In this document: in pieces, positions 1 to 6,295 of the stretch
Numbering within the stretch: the stretch's first letter is position 1
How the letters are laid out: each line of letters starts with the position of its first letter
Origin: Candidatus Micrarchaeota archaeon RBG_16_49_10
Lineage (GTDB): Archaea > Aenigmatarchaeota > Aenigmatarchaeia > CG10238-14
DNA: 10,575 nt
Direction of reading: 5' to 3'
NCBI GenBank assembly: GCA_001784635.1
Contig: MFRS01000019.1
Location: 29,704-40,278 of the forward strand
Notes under the pieces: model-generated
Told to the model about the DNA's origin: nothing
Seen by the model: only the letters and a program-made list of their open reading frames with translations
The model's database searches: none
Made by a program: the position numbers and the translations under genes

Positions 1-185
1 ATATGCCCCATAACTCTACTAAAATCTATCCCTTGCTTACTCGCTTGAGCAACTATTTCATCGTCGCCAAAAAACGGGTCTCTTGAGTCCCTTGTCCCAT
101 ACCCGCATGCGTATAACTTATAAAACAAACAGGCGTCTCTAGTCGAAGGCTTTTCTGCCAACGGATCTATTAAAATCATACTCAT
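1..185 (-). CDS. Hypothetical protein, 5' part only (runs off the left edge)
   Basis: An open reading frame on the minus strand has no stop before the window edge, so only the N-terminal end is visible. It reads MSMILIDPLAEKPSTRD, followed by a segment rich in aspartate and aromatics with two cysteines (DACLFYKLYACGYG). I do not recognise the family. In-frame ATGs lie at 191, 185 and 179. I chose 185 because a GATTTAAG element begins 30 bases upstream (208-215), the same spacing seen at other leaderless-looking starts in this window. The gene is divergent from the methyltransferase at 308. No signal peptide or membrane segment is visible in the part present. Function unknown. Confidence 0.55.
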   Translation of the reverse strand, partial: MSMILIDPLAEKPSTRDACLFYKLYACGYGTRDSRDPFFGDDEIVAQASKQGIDFSRVMGH

Positions 186-207
186 ATTCATTGAATAAAA
201 CCTCAAC

Positions 208-215
208 CTTAAATC
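208..215 (-). promoter_or_regulatory. TATA-like box GATTTAAG for the left-edge gene
   Basis: GATTTAAG reads on the minus strand. It begins 30 bases before the ATG at 185, which suggests a leaderless archaeal transcript. Confidence 0.4.
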
Positions 216-261
216 ACTTGCCCTTCCCTTGCCGCCATAAATTTTCAGGCAATTTTCAAGA

Positions 262-269
262 TATTAAAC
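262..269 (+). promoter_or_regulatory. Probable TATA box (TATTAAAC) of the methyltransferase gene
   Basis: TATTAAAC begins 46 bases upstream of the chosen ATG at 308. That would place transcription start near 290, leaving a short leader that contains the GGTGA ribosome site at 296-300, seven bases before the ATG. An alternative A/T-rich element at 273-278 would start the transcript after the ribosome site and is therefore less likely. Confidence 0.35.
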
Positions 270-277
270 GACATAAA

Positions 278-291
278 ACCCAATATTGGGT
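278..291. promoter_or_regulatory. Perfect 14-bp palindrome, candidate operator
   Basis: ACCCAATATTGGGT equals its own reverse complement. It sits between the presumed TATA box and the ribosome site of the methyltransferase gene, where a dimeric DNA-binding repressor would block initiation. The sequence and its position are seen directly; the operator role is inferred. Confidence 0.45.
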
Positions 292-307
292 CAAAGGTGA
301 AGACCCC

Positions 308-967
308 ATGGGCAAGAAGAACGGCAAATCCTACCGCTTGGCACTGAGCTTCCGTCCCTTGACCCAGCTCTATGACCCTTTGATAAGGGTATTCATGCCG
401 GAAGGCAGGTTCAAAAGTGCATTGATCGAGGAGGCCAACATAAGGCCCGGCGACAGGGTGCTCGACTTCGGCTGCGGGACTGCGACCCTCTCCATCATCG
501 CCAAGAGGGGGCACCCGGACTCGGACGTGACGGGGGTTGACGTCGATGAAAAGGTGCTGGATATCGCCAGAAGGAAAGCCGCAAGGCAGGGGATTGGCAT
601 AAGGATTGACCTGTATGACGGCGGCAGGCTGCCTTACGGCGACGGGAGCTTCGAGAGGGTGGTCAGCAGCCTTGTCATGCACCACCTGGCCAAGGGCCAG
701 AAGGTGAAGTCCCTGAGGGAGATCCATAGGGTGCTGAAGCCGGGAGGGGAGATCCATATAGCCGACTTCGGGCCGCCACGTAACCCAATCATGAGCATGC
801 TGTCCTTTATCCTGTCCCTGGTCGAGCCGATCTCCGACAACATCAAGGGGATGATACCCCATCATCTGGAAAGCTCGGGATTCGTCGGGGTGAAGGAGGG
901 CCGGCATTTCAACACCATGTTCGGGACGATATCCCTTTACAGCGCGAAAAAGCCTGAACTTGGGTAG
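308..967 (+). CDS. Class I SAM-dependent methyltransferase (UbiE/Methyltransf_11 type)
   Basis: A 219-residue protein that should transfer a methyl group from S-adenosylmethionine to an unidentified small-molecule or lipid substrate. The Rossmann-type motifs are in order: motif I VLDFGCGTATLS (51-62), the acidic strand-2 end GVDVD (76-80) that binds the ribose, LPYGDGSFERVV (108-119), and the post-motif segment LREIHRVLKPGGEIHIADFG (137-156). This is the usual pattern of the UbiE/COQ5-like family. The substrate cannot be read from sequence. The frame is open back to a TTG at 191, but the extra 39 residues look nothing like the family and GGTGA (296-300) precedes the ATG at 308, so I start there. 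It is a single gene, divergent from the left-edge gene. Composition is GC-rich, in sharp contrast with the block that begins about 100 bases downstream. Confidence 0.88.
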   Translation: MGKKNGKSYRLALSFRPLTQLYDPLIRVFMPEGRFKSALIEEANIRPGDRVLDFGCGTATLSIIAKRGHPDSDVTGVDVDEKVLDIARRKAARQGIGIRIDLYDGGRLPYGDGSFERVVSSLVMHHLAKGQKVKSLREIHRVLKPGGEIHIADFGPPRNPIMSMLSFILSLVEPISDNIKGMIPHHLESSGFVGVKEGRHFNTMFGTISLYSAKKPELG

Positions 968-1090
968 AAGAATCAGACACAATATAGGGAGGGAAGACAA
1001 GGCGGATGAGGGCTGATGTCCTGTGGCCAGGTGGGGGCAATATTATGGGTACAAATGCTATAGGTTAAGTAGTTTCAACTTTTTGCTAAT

Positions 1091-1612
1091 TTAATTAATG
1101 TTTTCTAAAAAATACTTAATCGTTTCGTTTAGTTTTAACAAATCAACCTTGATAATTTGATTATTAAAGCTAACTTTATCAACAGTTTCATTTTTTAGTT
1201 TATGCCAAGCATTATATTGTTCTTCAGTATTATAAAAAAATAAATTTTGAAATCTTCCCATAACTCTATTTGTAATAGTCATATTGTTTGACAGACTTCT
1301 CATCATTATTTTATCTGTTTCATTACCAATTTTACCTTGACTTACTATTTCTTCAAGAACTATAGTCGAAAAACTACTTTGTGTGAATTCATTACTAGAT
1401 TTATAACGTTCTTTTATTTTTTCAAAATCTTCTATAAATCCCACATTAGAGTTTATCTCAATTCTTAAACTTTCTAATAAAACTCTCGTGTTTTGTTTTT
1501 CTAATTGGTTTATTTTAAATTGTTCCCAAACGAAAATTCCCATTATAATTAAAAGTGAAATTATTGTTGCCAAATCTGCATAAAAATGAATGTCTGGTTT
1601 ATCTTCAGACAC
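1091..1612 (-). CDS. Small single-pass membrane protein of unknown function
   Basis: A 173-residue protein with a short N-terminal tail, one hydrophobic segment (about 13-29, IISLLIIMGIFVW), then a charged region that looks helical and partly coiled-coil (EQFKINQLEKQN and on). The rest is polar and helix-rich and has no catalytic motif I can name. The start is a GTG at 1612, supported by an AATTTAAG element beginning 30 bases upstream; the next in-frame ATG would fall inside the membrane segment. It is divergent from the MazG-like gene, with 92 bases between the two starts. Its place beside nuclease and nucleotide-hydrolase genes would fit a membrane effector or sensor of a defence system, but nothing in the protein itself proves that. 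Confidence 0.7.
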   Translation of the reverse strand: MSEDKPDIHFYADLATIISLLIIMGIFVWEQFKINQLEKQNTRVLLESLRIEINSNVGFIEDFEKIKERYKSSNEFTQSSFSTIVLEEIVSQGKIGNETDKIMMRSLSNNMTITNRVMGRFQNLFFYNTEEQYNAWHKLKNETVDKVSFNNQIIKVDLLKLNETIKYFLENIN

Positions 1613-1634
1613 GTTTTATTATTATAATTTCAGA

Positions 1635-1642
1635 CTTAAATT
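1635..1642 (-). promoter_or_regulatory. TATA-like box AATTTAAG for the small membrane protein
   Basis: Reads AATTTAAG on the minus strand and begins 30 bases before the GTG at 1612, as expected for a leaderless transcript. Confidence 0.4.
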
Positions 1643-1675
1643 TATCTAATTTGCTAAGACTATCAAGCAAAATCC

Positions 1676-1683
1676 TTTTAATT
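1676..1683 (+). promoter_or_regulatory. TATA-like box TTTTAATT for the MazG-DUF2075 pair
   Basis: This T/A-rich element begins 29 bases before the ATG at 1705. No ribosome site is visible between it and the ATG, so a leaderless transcript is likely. Confidence 0.35.
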
Positions 1684-1704
1684 TTAGAAAAGTAAAGAAT
1701 AACT

Positions 1705-2076
1705 ATGATTTTTAAAGACTCGAGCACAAGTATACAAGATTTTAAAGATTTAGTTAGAATTTTTTGTGAAGAGAGAAATTGGGATCAATACCATAACGCA
1801 AAAGAATTGACAATTGGAATAGTGACTGAGGCTTCTGAATTATTGGAACATTTTAGATTTAAATCAGAAAAAGAAGTCAACGAATTATTCGAGAATGAGA
1901 CTAAAAGACAAGAAATTTCCGAAGAAATAGCTGATGTTTTATATTTTTTAGTTAGATTGGCCCAGAAATATGACATAGATTTAGCAACAGAACTTAACAA
2001 AAAAATTAAGAAAAACAAGAAAAGATATCCCATTGAAAAAGCAAAGGGATCAAATAAAAAATATATGGAGTATTGA
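1705..2076 (+). CDS. MazG-like nucleotide pyrophosphohydrolase
   Basis: A 123-residue all-helical protein of the MazG/RS21-C6 (dCTPase-like) superfamily, which cleaves nucleoside triphosphates to monophosphate and pyrophosphate. The metal-binding acidic pattern is complete: E42xxE45 in TEASELLEHF and E74xxD77 in SEEIADVLYFLVRLA. The N-terminal WDQYHNAKEL stretch (26-35) and the C-terminal KKNKKRYPIEKAKG (102-115) are also family hallmarks. Length is normal for the single-domain form. The stop codon lies one base before the ATG of the nuclease-helicase gene, so the two are almost certainly co-transcribed and translated together. A role in trimming nucleotide pools during infection, or in removing modified nucleotides, is inference from this partner. 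Codon use is AT-rich like the rest of the block. Confidence 0.88.
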   Translation: MIFKDSSTSIQDFKDLVRIFCEERNWDQYHNAKELTIGIVTEASELLEHFRFKSEKEVNELFENETKRQEISEEIADVLYFLVRLAQKYDIDLATELNKKIKKNKKRYPIEKAKGSNKKYMEY

Positions 2077-2077
2077 T

Positions 2078-3937
2078 ATGAGACTATATGACGAAACCAT
2101 TTTGAATTTTAAAAAAGATGTTAGCTCCAATGTGATTGCAGATAAAATAGCAAAAAGATTTGAGGAATATTTTAATAGAAAAGCACCGGAATCTGAATTT
2201 AGAGCTTGGAACTATTCTTTACCAAAATTGAAAGAAGTCTTAGATACACCCACCCTATTGCAGAATAACATTGTGATCGAATACGAATTACCCTTTGCAA
2301 AAAACAGTAGAATTGATGTGGTTTTATTTGGAACTGACGAAAATGAAAGTGACAATATTGTGGTTATTGAATTAAAACAGTGGTCTAATAACAATGTAGA
2401 AGATTCGGAGGATGATGGAAATGTAGTTGTTAATTATGGTCAATTTAAGAAATTAAATTCCCACCCCTCTTTACAGGTTGAAGGTTATTATTGGCATTTG
2501 AAAGATTATATGACTATTTTCGAAGAAGAAAAACCTGTTCTTTTGAGTGCATGTGTATATTGCCATAATTACAGTAAAGGTACTGACGAGGTACTTTATC
2601 TACAAAAGTTTAGTAAAAACCTCAAAGAATATCCTATTTTTTCTAAACAAGAGACTATTGAACTAGGAAATTATCTTAAAGAAAAATTAGGTAAAGGTAG
2701 GGGTTTAGAGGTTTTGAAGAGATTTAACCTTAGCATAGTAAGGCCTTCTAAAAAACTATTAGATCATACTGGGGAAATGATTAACAAACAACAAATATTT
2801 CATCTTATTGAAGAACAACAAACAGCTTACAACACAATAATGAGTCAAGCAAAAAAAGTTGCTAAATCAAAAGAAAAGGCTGTTATTATTGTTAAAGGTG
2901 GACCAGGAACTGGAAAATCTGTTATTGCTTTGGAAGTTATGGGTGAGTTATTAAGAATGGGTAAAAATGTTGTTCATGCGACTGGTTCTTCTGCATTCAC
3001 TAATACATTAAGAAAAATATTGGGAGTTAGATCTGCTAAACAATTCAAATTTTTCAATAGCTTTATTGGTCATAAAGAAAATGAGATAGACGTTCTTATT
3101 TGCGATGAGGCACACAGGATTAGGAAAACAAGTGGAAGCAGGTATACTCCAAGATCGTCAAGAACTGGGGAGCCTCAAATAAATGAATTGGTTAGATCGG
3201 CTAAGTTATCTGTTTTCTTTATTGATGAACATCAAATAGTTAGACCAAATGAAATAGGAAATGTCAATTTAATAAAAGAGTCTGCAACTAAATTTAACGC
3301 AAAAATTTATGAAATGGATGAACTTAAAACCCAATTTAGATGTGGCGGTTCTGCTAAATATCTAGAATTAATCGAGAAAATACTAAAGATAAAAGATGAA
3401 GGACAAGACATAGAACTTGGCGATGAACAAAATATGGAATTCAAAATTGTTGATTCTCCGCATGAACTAAAAAAACTTATTGATCAAAGAAATCATGAAA
3501 ATAAAAACTGTGCTAGAATAGTTGCTAGTTATTGCTGGCCTTGGAGTGAGCCTAATTATGATGGCACACTAGTTAATGATGTTAAAATAGAAGATTTTGA
3601 AATGCCTTGGGAAAAAAAAGATCAATTTTGGAAATGGGCAACGGACGATTCTGGTATGAAACAAGTAGGTACAGTTTATACTGCACAGGGATTCGAATTT
3701 GATTATATAGGAGTAATTTTTTGTAACGATTTGGTTTGGAATGAACAGAAAAAGGATTGGGAAGCAAAACCAGAAAATTCTTACGATACTGAAGCTAAAA
3801 GAAATAATCCAAATTTTGTTAAACACTTAAAAAATGTCTATAGAGTATTATTGACAAGAGCTCATAAAGGAGTTTATGTTTATTTTATGAACAAAGAAAC
3901 AGAAAAATTGTTTAGGTCAAGAATAGATGGCTCCTAA
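2078..3937 (+). CDS. PD-(D/E)XK nuclease-DUF2075 (Schlafen group 3-like) helicase fusion
   Basis: A 619-residue, apparently complete two-domain protein. The N-terminal part (about 60-165) looks like a PD-(D/E)XK nuclease: D80 in SRIDVVLFG and E98/K100 in VVIELKQW form the catalytic triad. The C-terminal part is a superfamily 1-like ATPase of the DUF2075 type: Walker A GGPGTGKS (274-281), Walker B LICDEAH (340-346), VFFIDEHQIVRP (379-390), TQFRCGG (418-424), GTVYTAQGFEFDYIGVIF (531-548) and an arginine-finger motif YRVLLTRAHKG (588-598). It probably unwinds or translocates on nucleic acid and cuts it. I start at the ATG at 2078, which has GGAG (2067-2070) upstream; the TTG at 2033 would overlap the previous gene. 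Such fusions occur in defence islands of bacteria and archaea, but its target is not known from sequence. It converges on the HNH gene with one base between the stop codons. Confidence 0.87.
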   Translation: MRLYDETILNFKKDVSSNVIADKIAKRFEEYFNRKAPESEFRAWNYSLPKLKEVLDTPTLLQNNIVIEYELPFAKNSRIDVVLFGTDENESDNIVVIELKQWSNNNVEDSEDDGNVVVNYGQFKKLNSHPSLQVEGYYWHLKDYMTIFEEEKPVLLSACVYCHNYSKGTDEVLYLQKFSKNLKEYPIFSKQETIELGNYLKEKLGKGRGLEVLKRFNLSIVRPSKKLLDHTGEMINKQQIFHLIEEQQTAYNTIMSQAKKVAKSKEKAVIIVKGGPGTGKSVIALEVMGELLRMGKNVVHATGSSAFTNTLRKILGVRSAKQFKFFNSFIGHKENEIDVLICDEAHRIRKTSGSRYTPRSSRTGEPQINELVRSAKLSVFFIDEHQIVRPNEIGNVNLIKESATKFNAKIYEMDELKTQFRCGGSAKYLELIEKILKIKDEGQDIELGDEQNMEFKIVDSPHELKKLIDQRNHENKNCARIVASYCWPWSEPNYDGTLVNDVKIEDFEMPWEKKDQFWKWATDDSGMKQVGTVYTAQGFEFDYIGVIFCNDLVWNEQKKDWEAKPENSYDTEAKRNNPNFVKHLKNVYRVLLTRAHKGVYVYFMNKETEKLFRSRIDGS

Positions 3938-3938
3938 A

Positions 3939-4745
3939 TTACTCTTGTTTTTGTATTTGTGTGTATTTGTGGATTGTCTGAACTTTTCTGTAAGCCTTTT
4001 TAGATTCATTCTTGAGTGCCACGGTTGTTAAAGATTCGGCAATAGAATGACAATCTGGGCAAAGAACAATTAGGTTACTCAAATTATTATTTTCAGGGTT
4101 TTTATCAATGTGGTGTATATGAAGTTTTACATTAGAATTGCCACAGTGCTGACATGCATTTTCTGCTCTTTCAAAAATTCGTTTCTTAATTTTTATAGGA
4201 ATAGGTGTTCTTGTTTTCCCTTGTTTGTCTGAATCGTCATTAATGCCAAAACTAACCAAATTTTCCTTCTTTTTTATCATTAGAGGTTTAGGTTCTTCGC
4301 CAAGCCATTCCCCCTTTTCTTGATTCCATTCTTTGTCAGCTCCGTAATCACATTTTTTGCAGATATAATAATGTCTGTCGTATTTTTTATCTCTCATAAT
4401 TGTTTTTTTACTCCCTTCTACGTCTTCTGTTGTTCCATCAGGATATTGATAGATCTTACTATAATATGTATAAGGTTGTTTTTTTGTCCCTAAATCTTCT
4501 ATCCAATCAATTTTTTCTTTCTTTAAAAAAGATCTTTTACAGTTAGGGCAACGAGTTTCCCAAAAAAAATAAGTTAAAACTCCTAATATAATCGTTGAAA
4601 TTGAAAAAGCCATTTGTATAGCAGAATTTATGTTGTTTTTAGTAAAGGAAAACGCTACAAAAACTCCAGAAATAATTGTTAATAACCCACTATAATATAT
4701 GGGTTCTTGATAAAATTTTAGTGGCTGAATATCATTTTTTACCAT
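3939..4745 (-). CDS. Membrane-tethered HNH endonuclease with a zinc ribbon
   Basis: A 268-residue protein. Two hydrophobic segments (about 17-34 and 42-62) should anchor it in the membrane. A CPNC (66-69) and CKKC (129-132) pair then suggests a zinc ribbon. The C-terminal domain is a recognisable HNH nuclease: CQHC (198-201), HIHH (209-212), an asparagine-rich turn before LSNLIVLCPDCH (222-233), giving the two CxxC zinc pairs and the His/Asn catalytic set. The rest of the protein would face the cytoplasm if the hairpin topology is right. Starts are possible at 4769 (TTG), 4766 (ATG) and 4745 (ATG). I prefer 4745 because TTTTATATA lies about 31 bases upstream. It runs in the same direction as the Cas4-like gene that ends at 4782, but its AT-rich composition assigns it to the acquired block. 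Confidence 0.82.
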   Translation of the reverse strand: MVKNDIQPLKFYQEPIYYSGLLTIISGVFVAFSFTKNNINSAIQMAFSISTIILGVLTYFFWETRCPNCKRSFLKKEKIDWIEDLGTKKQPYTYYSKIYQYPDGTTEDVEGSKKTIMRDKKYDRHYYICKKCDYGADKEWNQEKGEWLGEEPKPLMIKKKENLVSFGINDDSDKQGKTRTPIPIKIKKRIFERAENACQHCGNSNVKLHIHHIDKNPENNNLSNLIVLCPDCHSIAESLTTVALKNESKKAYRKVQTIHKYTQIQKQE

Positions 4746-4769
4746 TATAATTAAAATTGAATACATCAA

Positions 4770-4778
4770 TATATAAAA
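4770..4778 (-). promoter_or_regulatory. TATA box TTTTATATA for the HNH gene
   Basis: Reads TTTTATATA on the minus strand, with its TATA core about 31 bases before the ATG at 4745. It overlaps the edge of the AT-rich block, so the gene appears to bring its own promoter. Confidence 0.4.
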
Positions 4779-4781
4779 TTT

Positions 4782-5438
4782 TTAATTTTTATTCCACCCA
4801 CACCAAGCGCACTCCCCGCTAGACGCAGGCTCCTCCCCATCAAGAACCTTCACAGCATCGAGGAACAGCCTCTCACCATCCTTCTTGTCGGTCTTGATCC
4901 TGACGATGTCGCACTCGAACCTGAACATCCCGTTGCCCTCCGCAGCCAAGGGGTAGTAGAAGAGCAGGCAGGCGAAGTCCCCGGTCCTCAGCCCGTTCCT
5001 CTCGAGCAGGAAGCAGTATATGTCCATCTGGTGCTGGTAGTGCTCGTGCGTATTCTCTTTCAAAGGGAATCCGCGTGTTTTGAAGTCCAGCGGCACATGC
5101 AGGCCGTCCTCAGTCACGAACAGGTCGTCCAAAGCGCCCTTCAGGATGGCCCCGCTTGCCTTGTCCTCATGATCCAGGCCCTTGAAGTTGTTCCTCCACA
5201 CCCTCAGCTTGTCCATGTCCTCGAAGAGCCGTCCTTTAAGCTTCCCCTTGATGTCAGGCGGCAGCCCCTTCCCCCTGTAGGCGTCGAAGTGCCTCTTCAG
5301 CACGAGGTCCATGCCGTTGGGCAGGGAAGAGAATATCCCCTCGGGCCTCCTTACCCCCTTGTTCACGTCCAGCCAGAAGCAGCGCGGGCACTCCTTGAAG
5401 AGCGACAGCTTGGATGGGGACAGGACGACCTTCTTCAT
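4782..5438 (-). CDS. Cas4/RecB-like PD-(D/E)XK nuclease, stand-alone
   Basis: A 218-residue nuclease of the PD-(D/E)XK superfamily. The N-terminal LSPSKLSLFKECPRCFWLD (6-24) is typical of Cas4/RecB-family proteins. H50, D105 in LKGALDDLF, D118-x-K120 in PLDFKTRG, and Q137-xxx-Y141 in HQMDIYCF supply the expected catalytic and QhxxY motifs. Four cysteines, C17/C20 and C210/C213 (CAWCGW), could hold an Fe-S cluster or zinc. Cas4 and AddB usually have one N-terminal and three C-terminal cysteines, so the 2+2 layout differs. No cas gene or CRISPR array is in the window, so a DNA-repair or general nuclease role is more likely than spacer acquisition. Codon use is GC-rich, like the methyltransferase. 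GATTAAAAG begins 30 bases upstream of the ATG. Confidence 0.83.
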   Translation of the reverse strand: MKKVVLSPSKLSLFKECPRCFWLDVNKGVRRPEGIFSSLPNGMDLVLKRHFDAYRGKGLPPDIKGKLKGRLFEDMDKLRVWRNNFKGLDHEDKASGAILKGALDDLFVTEDGLHVPLDFKTRGFPLKENTHEHYQHQMDIYCFLLERNGLRTGDFACLLFYYPLAAEGNGMFRFECDIVRIKTDKKDGERLFLDAVKVLDGEEPASSGECAWCGWNKN

Positions 5439-5459
5439 AATTATAATTTGTGGGGCAGG

Positions 5460-5468
5460 CTTTTAATC
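5460..5468 (-). promoter_or_regulatory. TATA-like box GATTAAAAG for the Cas4-like nuclease
   Basis: Reads GATTAAAAG on the minus strand and begins 30 bases before the ATG at 5438. No ribosome site is visible, suggesting a leaderless transcript. Confidence 0.4.
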
Positions 5469-5518
5469 CTTGGTTTATAGGACTTGCATTAAGTATCGAG
5501 GGAATTGCCGTTGGAGCT

Positions 5519-5887
5519 CTACCCTTTTATTCGGCCTACACTTGTCAGATATCGTAAAGTCTCCATATATGGCCCGAATTCTGATCCGGCTGATATATAG
5601 TATTCGGCCAGTTGGCCTGTACGCCCCAGCAATAAATAGTCTCTCGCTTCTTTCCAATCAGGGGACGGAGCAAGTATAACAACCGGAGGTCTTATATCCC
5701 TAACCCGTCTATCTCCTATTTCATTAGCCACTAATGCGTGCAAATACACAAGGCTGAAATCATTAGGGTCTAGACTCCTGGAGACAGACTGTTCGGCCTG
5801 ATAACCCATGTCCCTCAGTTTCTCTAAAACGTTAGTTTCAAGGAAATCGTCTTTTCGATCCATCCAAAACAATATATTTACAACCAT
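5519..5887 (-). CDS. Receiver-like protein, paralog 1 (N-terminal extension frameshifted)
   Basis: A 122-residue protein clearly paralogous to the gene at 8191-8625. Shared landmarks are ILFW, LRxxGYQxEQS, DPN, GDxRVRxIxPPVVI and the terminal helical part. The alternating strand/helix pattern resembles a response-regulator receiver domain. The residue where the phosphoacceptor Asp should sit, at the end of strand 3 (LVYLHALV), is H50, and the acidic pair after strand 1 is missing (ILFWMDRKDD). If it is a receiver it cannot be phosphorylated in the usual way. Homology with paralog 2 continues upstream to about 5958 in DNA, but a one-base deletion near 5926 puts TAA (5920-5922) in the extension frame, so translation must begin at the ATG at 5887. 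It is divergent from the DUF5678 operon. Function unknown; it may be a decaying copy. Confidence 0.65.
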   Translation of the reverse strand: MVVNILFWMDRKDDFLETNVLEKLRDMGYQAEQSVSRSLDPNDFSLVYLHALVANEIGDRRVRDIRPPVVILAPSPDWKEARDYLLLGRTGQLAEYYISAGSEFGPYMETLRYLTSVGRIKG

Positions 5888-5958
5888 AATATCTGGAAAA
5901 TAGACTGAGAAGTTAAGGATTAATAGCTTTCGAGGTCTTCCCTATCTTTCTCGTTAAT
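5888..5958 (-). pseudogene. Frameshifted remnant of the N-terminal extension of receiver-like paralog 1
   Basis: Compared with paralog 2, this leader conserves a 16-base identical run (AGTTAAGGATTAATAG on the plus strand at 5911-5926 and 8581-8596) and more around it. Restoring one G beside 5926 gives LLILNFSVYFPDIM running into the downstream ORF, which matches LLILNFPGYFRDDM in paralog 2. As written, the frame hits TAA at 5920-5922. Confidence 0.6.
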
Positions 5959-5970
5959 CAGATCTTACTA

Positions 5971-6009
5971 CCCCATTTTTTGTAGGACGAGGAACTACCC
6001 AAAAAGGGG
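5971..6009. other. Imperfect hairpin between two divergent genes
   Basis: CCCC plus a T run (5971-5980) can pair with an A run plus GGGG (6001-6009), with one bulged A. An inner GTAG (5982-5985) pairs with CTAC (5995-5998). This gives about 13 base pairs in all. It sits between the receiver-like paralog 1 and the promoter of the DUF5678 operon. It could be a structured leader, a terminator for transcripts coming from outside, or a protein-binding site; the sequence alone does not decide. Confidence 0.35.
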
Positions 6010-6046
6010 CTTCTTACAGCCACTTTGTGCCAAAAAATTACTCAAA

Positions 6047-6054
6047 GATTTAAG
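6047..6054 (+). promoter_or_regulatory. TATA-like box GATTTAAG of the DUF5678-protease operon
   Basis: GATTTAAG begins exactly 29 bases before the ATG at 6076, the same element and spacing as at 8882-8889. No ribosome site precedes the ATG, so the first gene is probably leaderless. Confidence 0.45.
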
Positions 6055-6075
6055 CTTGGTAGCCAAATATCATTC

Positions 6076-6285
6076 ATGCCGAACCCGACTCTGGATTCCG
6101 ATTTCGAGTGGTACACGTCAGCCGATCTTGGGAAGTACATAGGGAAGTGGGTGGCCATATCCAACAGGCGTGTCATCGCCTCCAACCAGAAACTTAAGCA
6201 TTTGATGGAGAATGTCGAAAGGGAGCATCCAGGGATTAGGCCGCTTGTCACGAGAGTTCCTGAGAAGGTATTAAAGGCAATCTGA
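6076..6285 (+). CDS. DUF5678 family small protein
   Basis: A 69-residue protein matching the pattern I know for archaeal DUF5678 proteins: an aromatic start (DFEWYTSADLGKYIGKWVAI, 9-28), a short hairpin NRRVIASNQKL (30-40), a helix (KHLMENVEREHPG) and a closing strand PLVTRVPEK (56-64). The molecular function of the family is not established. In archaea such genes often sit just before a retropepsin-like aspartic protease, as here, so the two probably work together, perhaps as substrate/adaptor and protease; that is inference. The frame opens earlier at a TTG (6025), but the ATG at 6076 has a TATA-like box 29 bases upstream and gives the usual family length. Ten bases separate it from the protease gene. 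Confidence 0.75.
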   Translation: MPNPTLDSDFEWYTSADLGKYIGKWVAISNRRVIASNQKLKHLMENVEREHPGIRPLVTRVPEKVLKAI

Positions 6286-6295
6286 GGGAGATCCC

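Larger units (their letters stand above)
1069..4790. other. AT-rich, probably acquired block with defence-like genes
   Basis: Base composition drops abruptly near 1069 and recovers near 4790, exactly where the next GC-rich gene begins to be read backwards. Codon use changes too: AAA, ATT, TTA and AGA dominate inside, against AAG, ATC, CTC and AGG outside. The block holds four genes: a small membrane protein (-), a MazG-like pyrophosphohydrolase (+), a nuclease-DUF2075 helicase (+) and a membrane HNH nuclease (-). I found no integrase, transposase, tRNA or obvious flanking direct repeat, so the mechanism of entry is not visible. Confidence 0.65.

Noticed and set aside
191..307. N-terminal extension of the methyltransferase from a TTG start
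   Set aside because: The added residues do not resemble the family, and the TTG would lie upstream of the TATA box and the GGTGA site that serve the ATG at 308.
245..1000. Long minus-strand frame opposite the methyltransferase
   Set aside because: It mirrors the codon structure of the real gene, has no recognisable motif and no promoter; an antisense shadow.
1006..1068. A 20-codon GC-rich frame ending right at the edge of the AT-rich block
   Set aside because: It could be the stub of a gene cut by the insertion, but no continuation is visible on the far side at 4790 and the product has no family signal.
1060..4800. Target-site duplication or att repeat flanking the AT-rich block
   Set aside because: Only short A/T-rich matches are shared by the two edges, no more than expected by chance in such sequence.
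5031..5480. Plus-strand frame opposite the Cas4-like nuclease
   Set aside because: The minus-strand frame carries the nuclease motifs; this one is a high-GC shadow.
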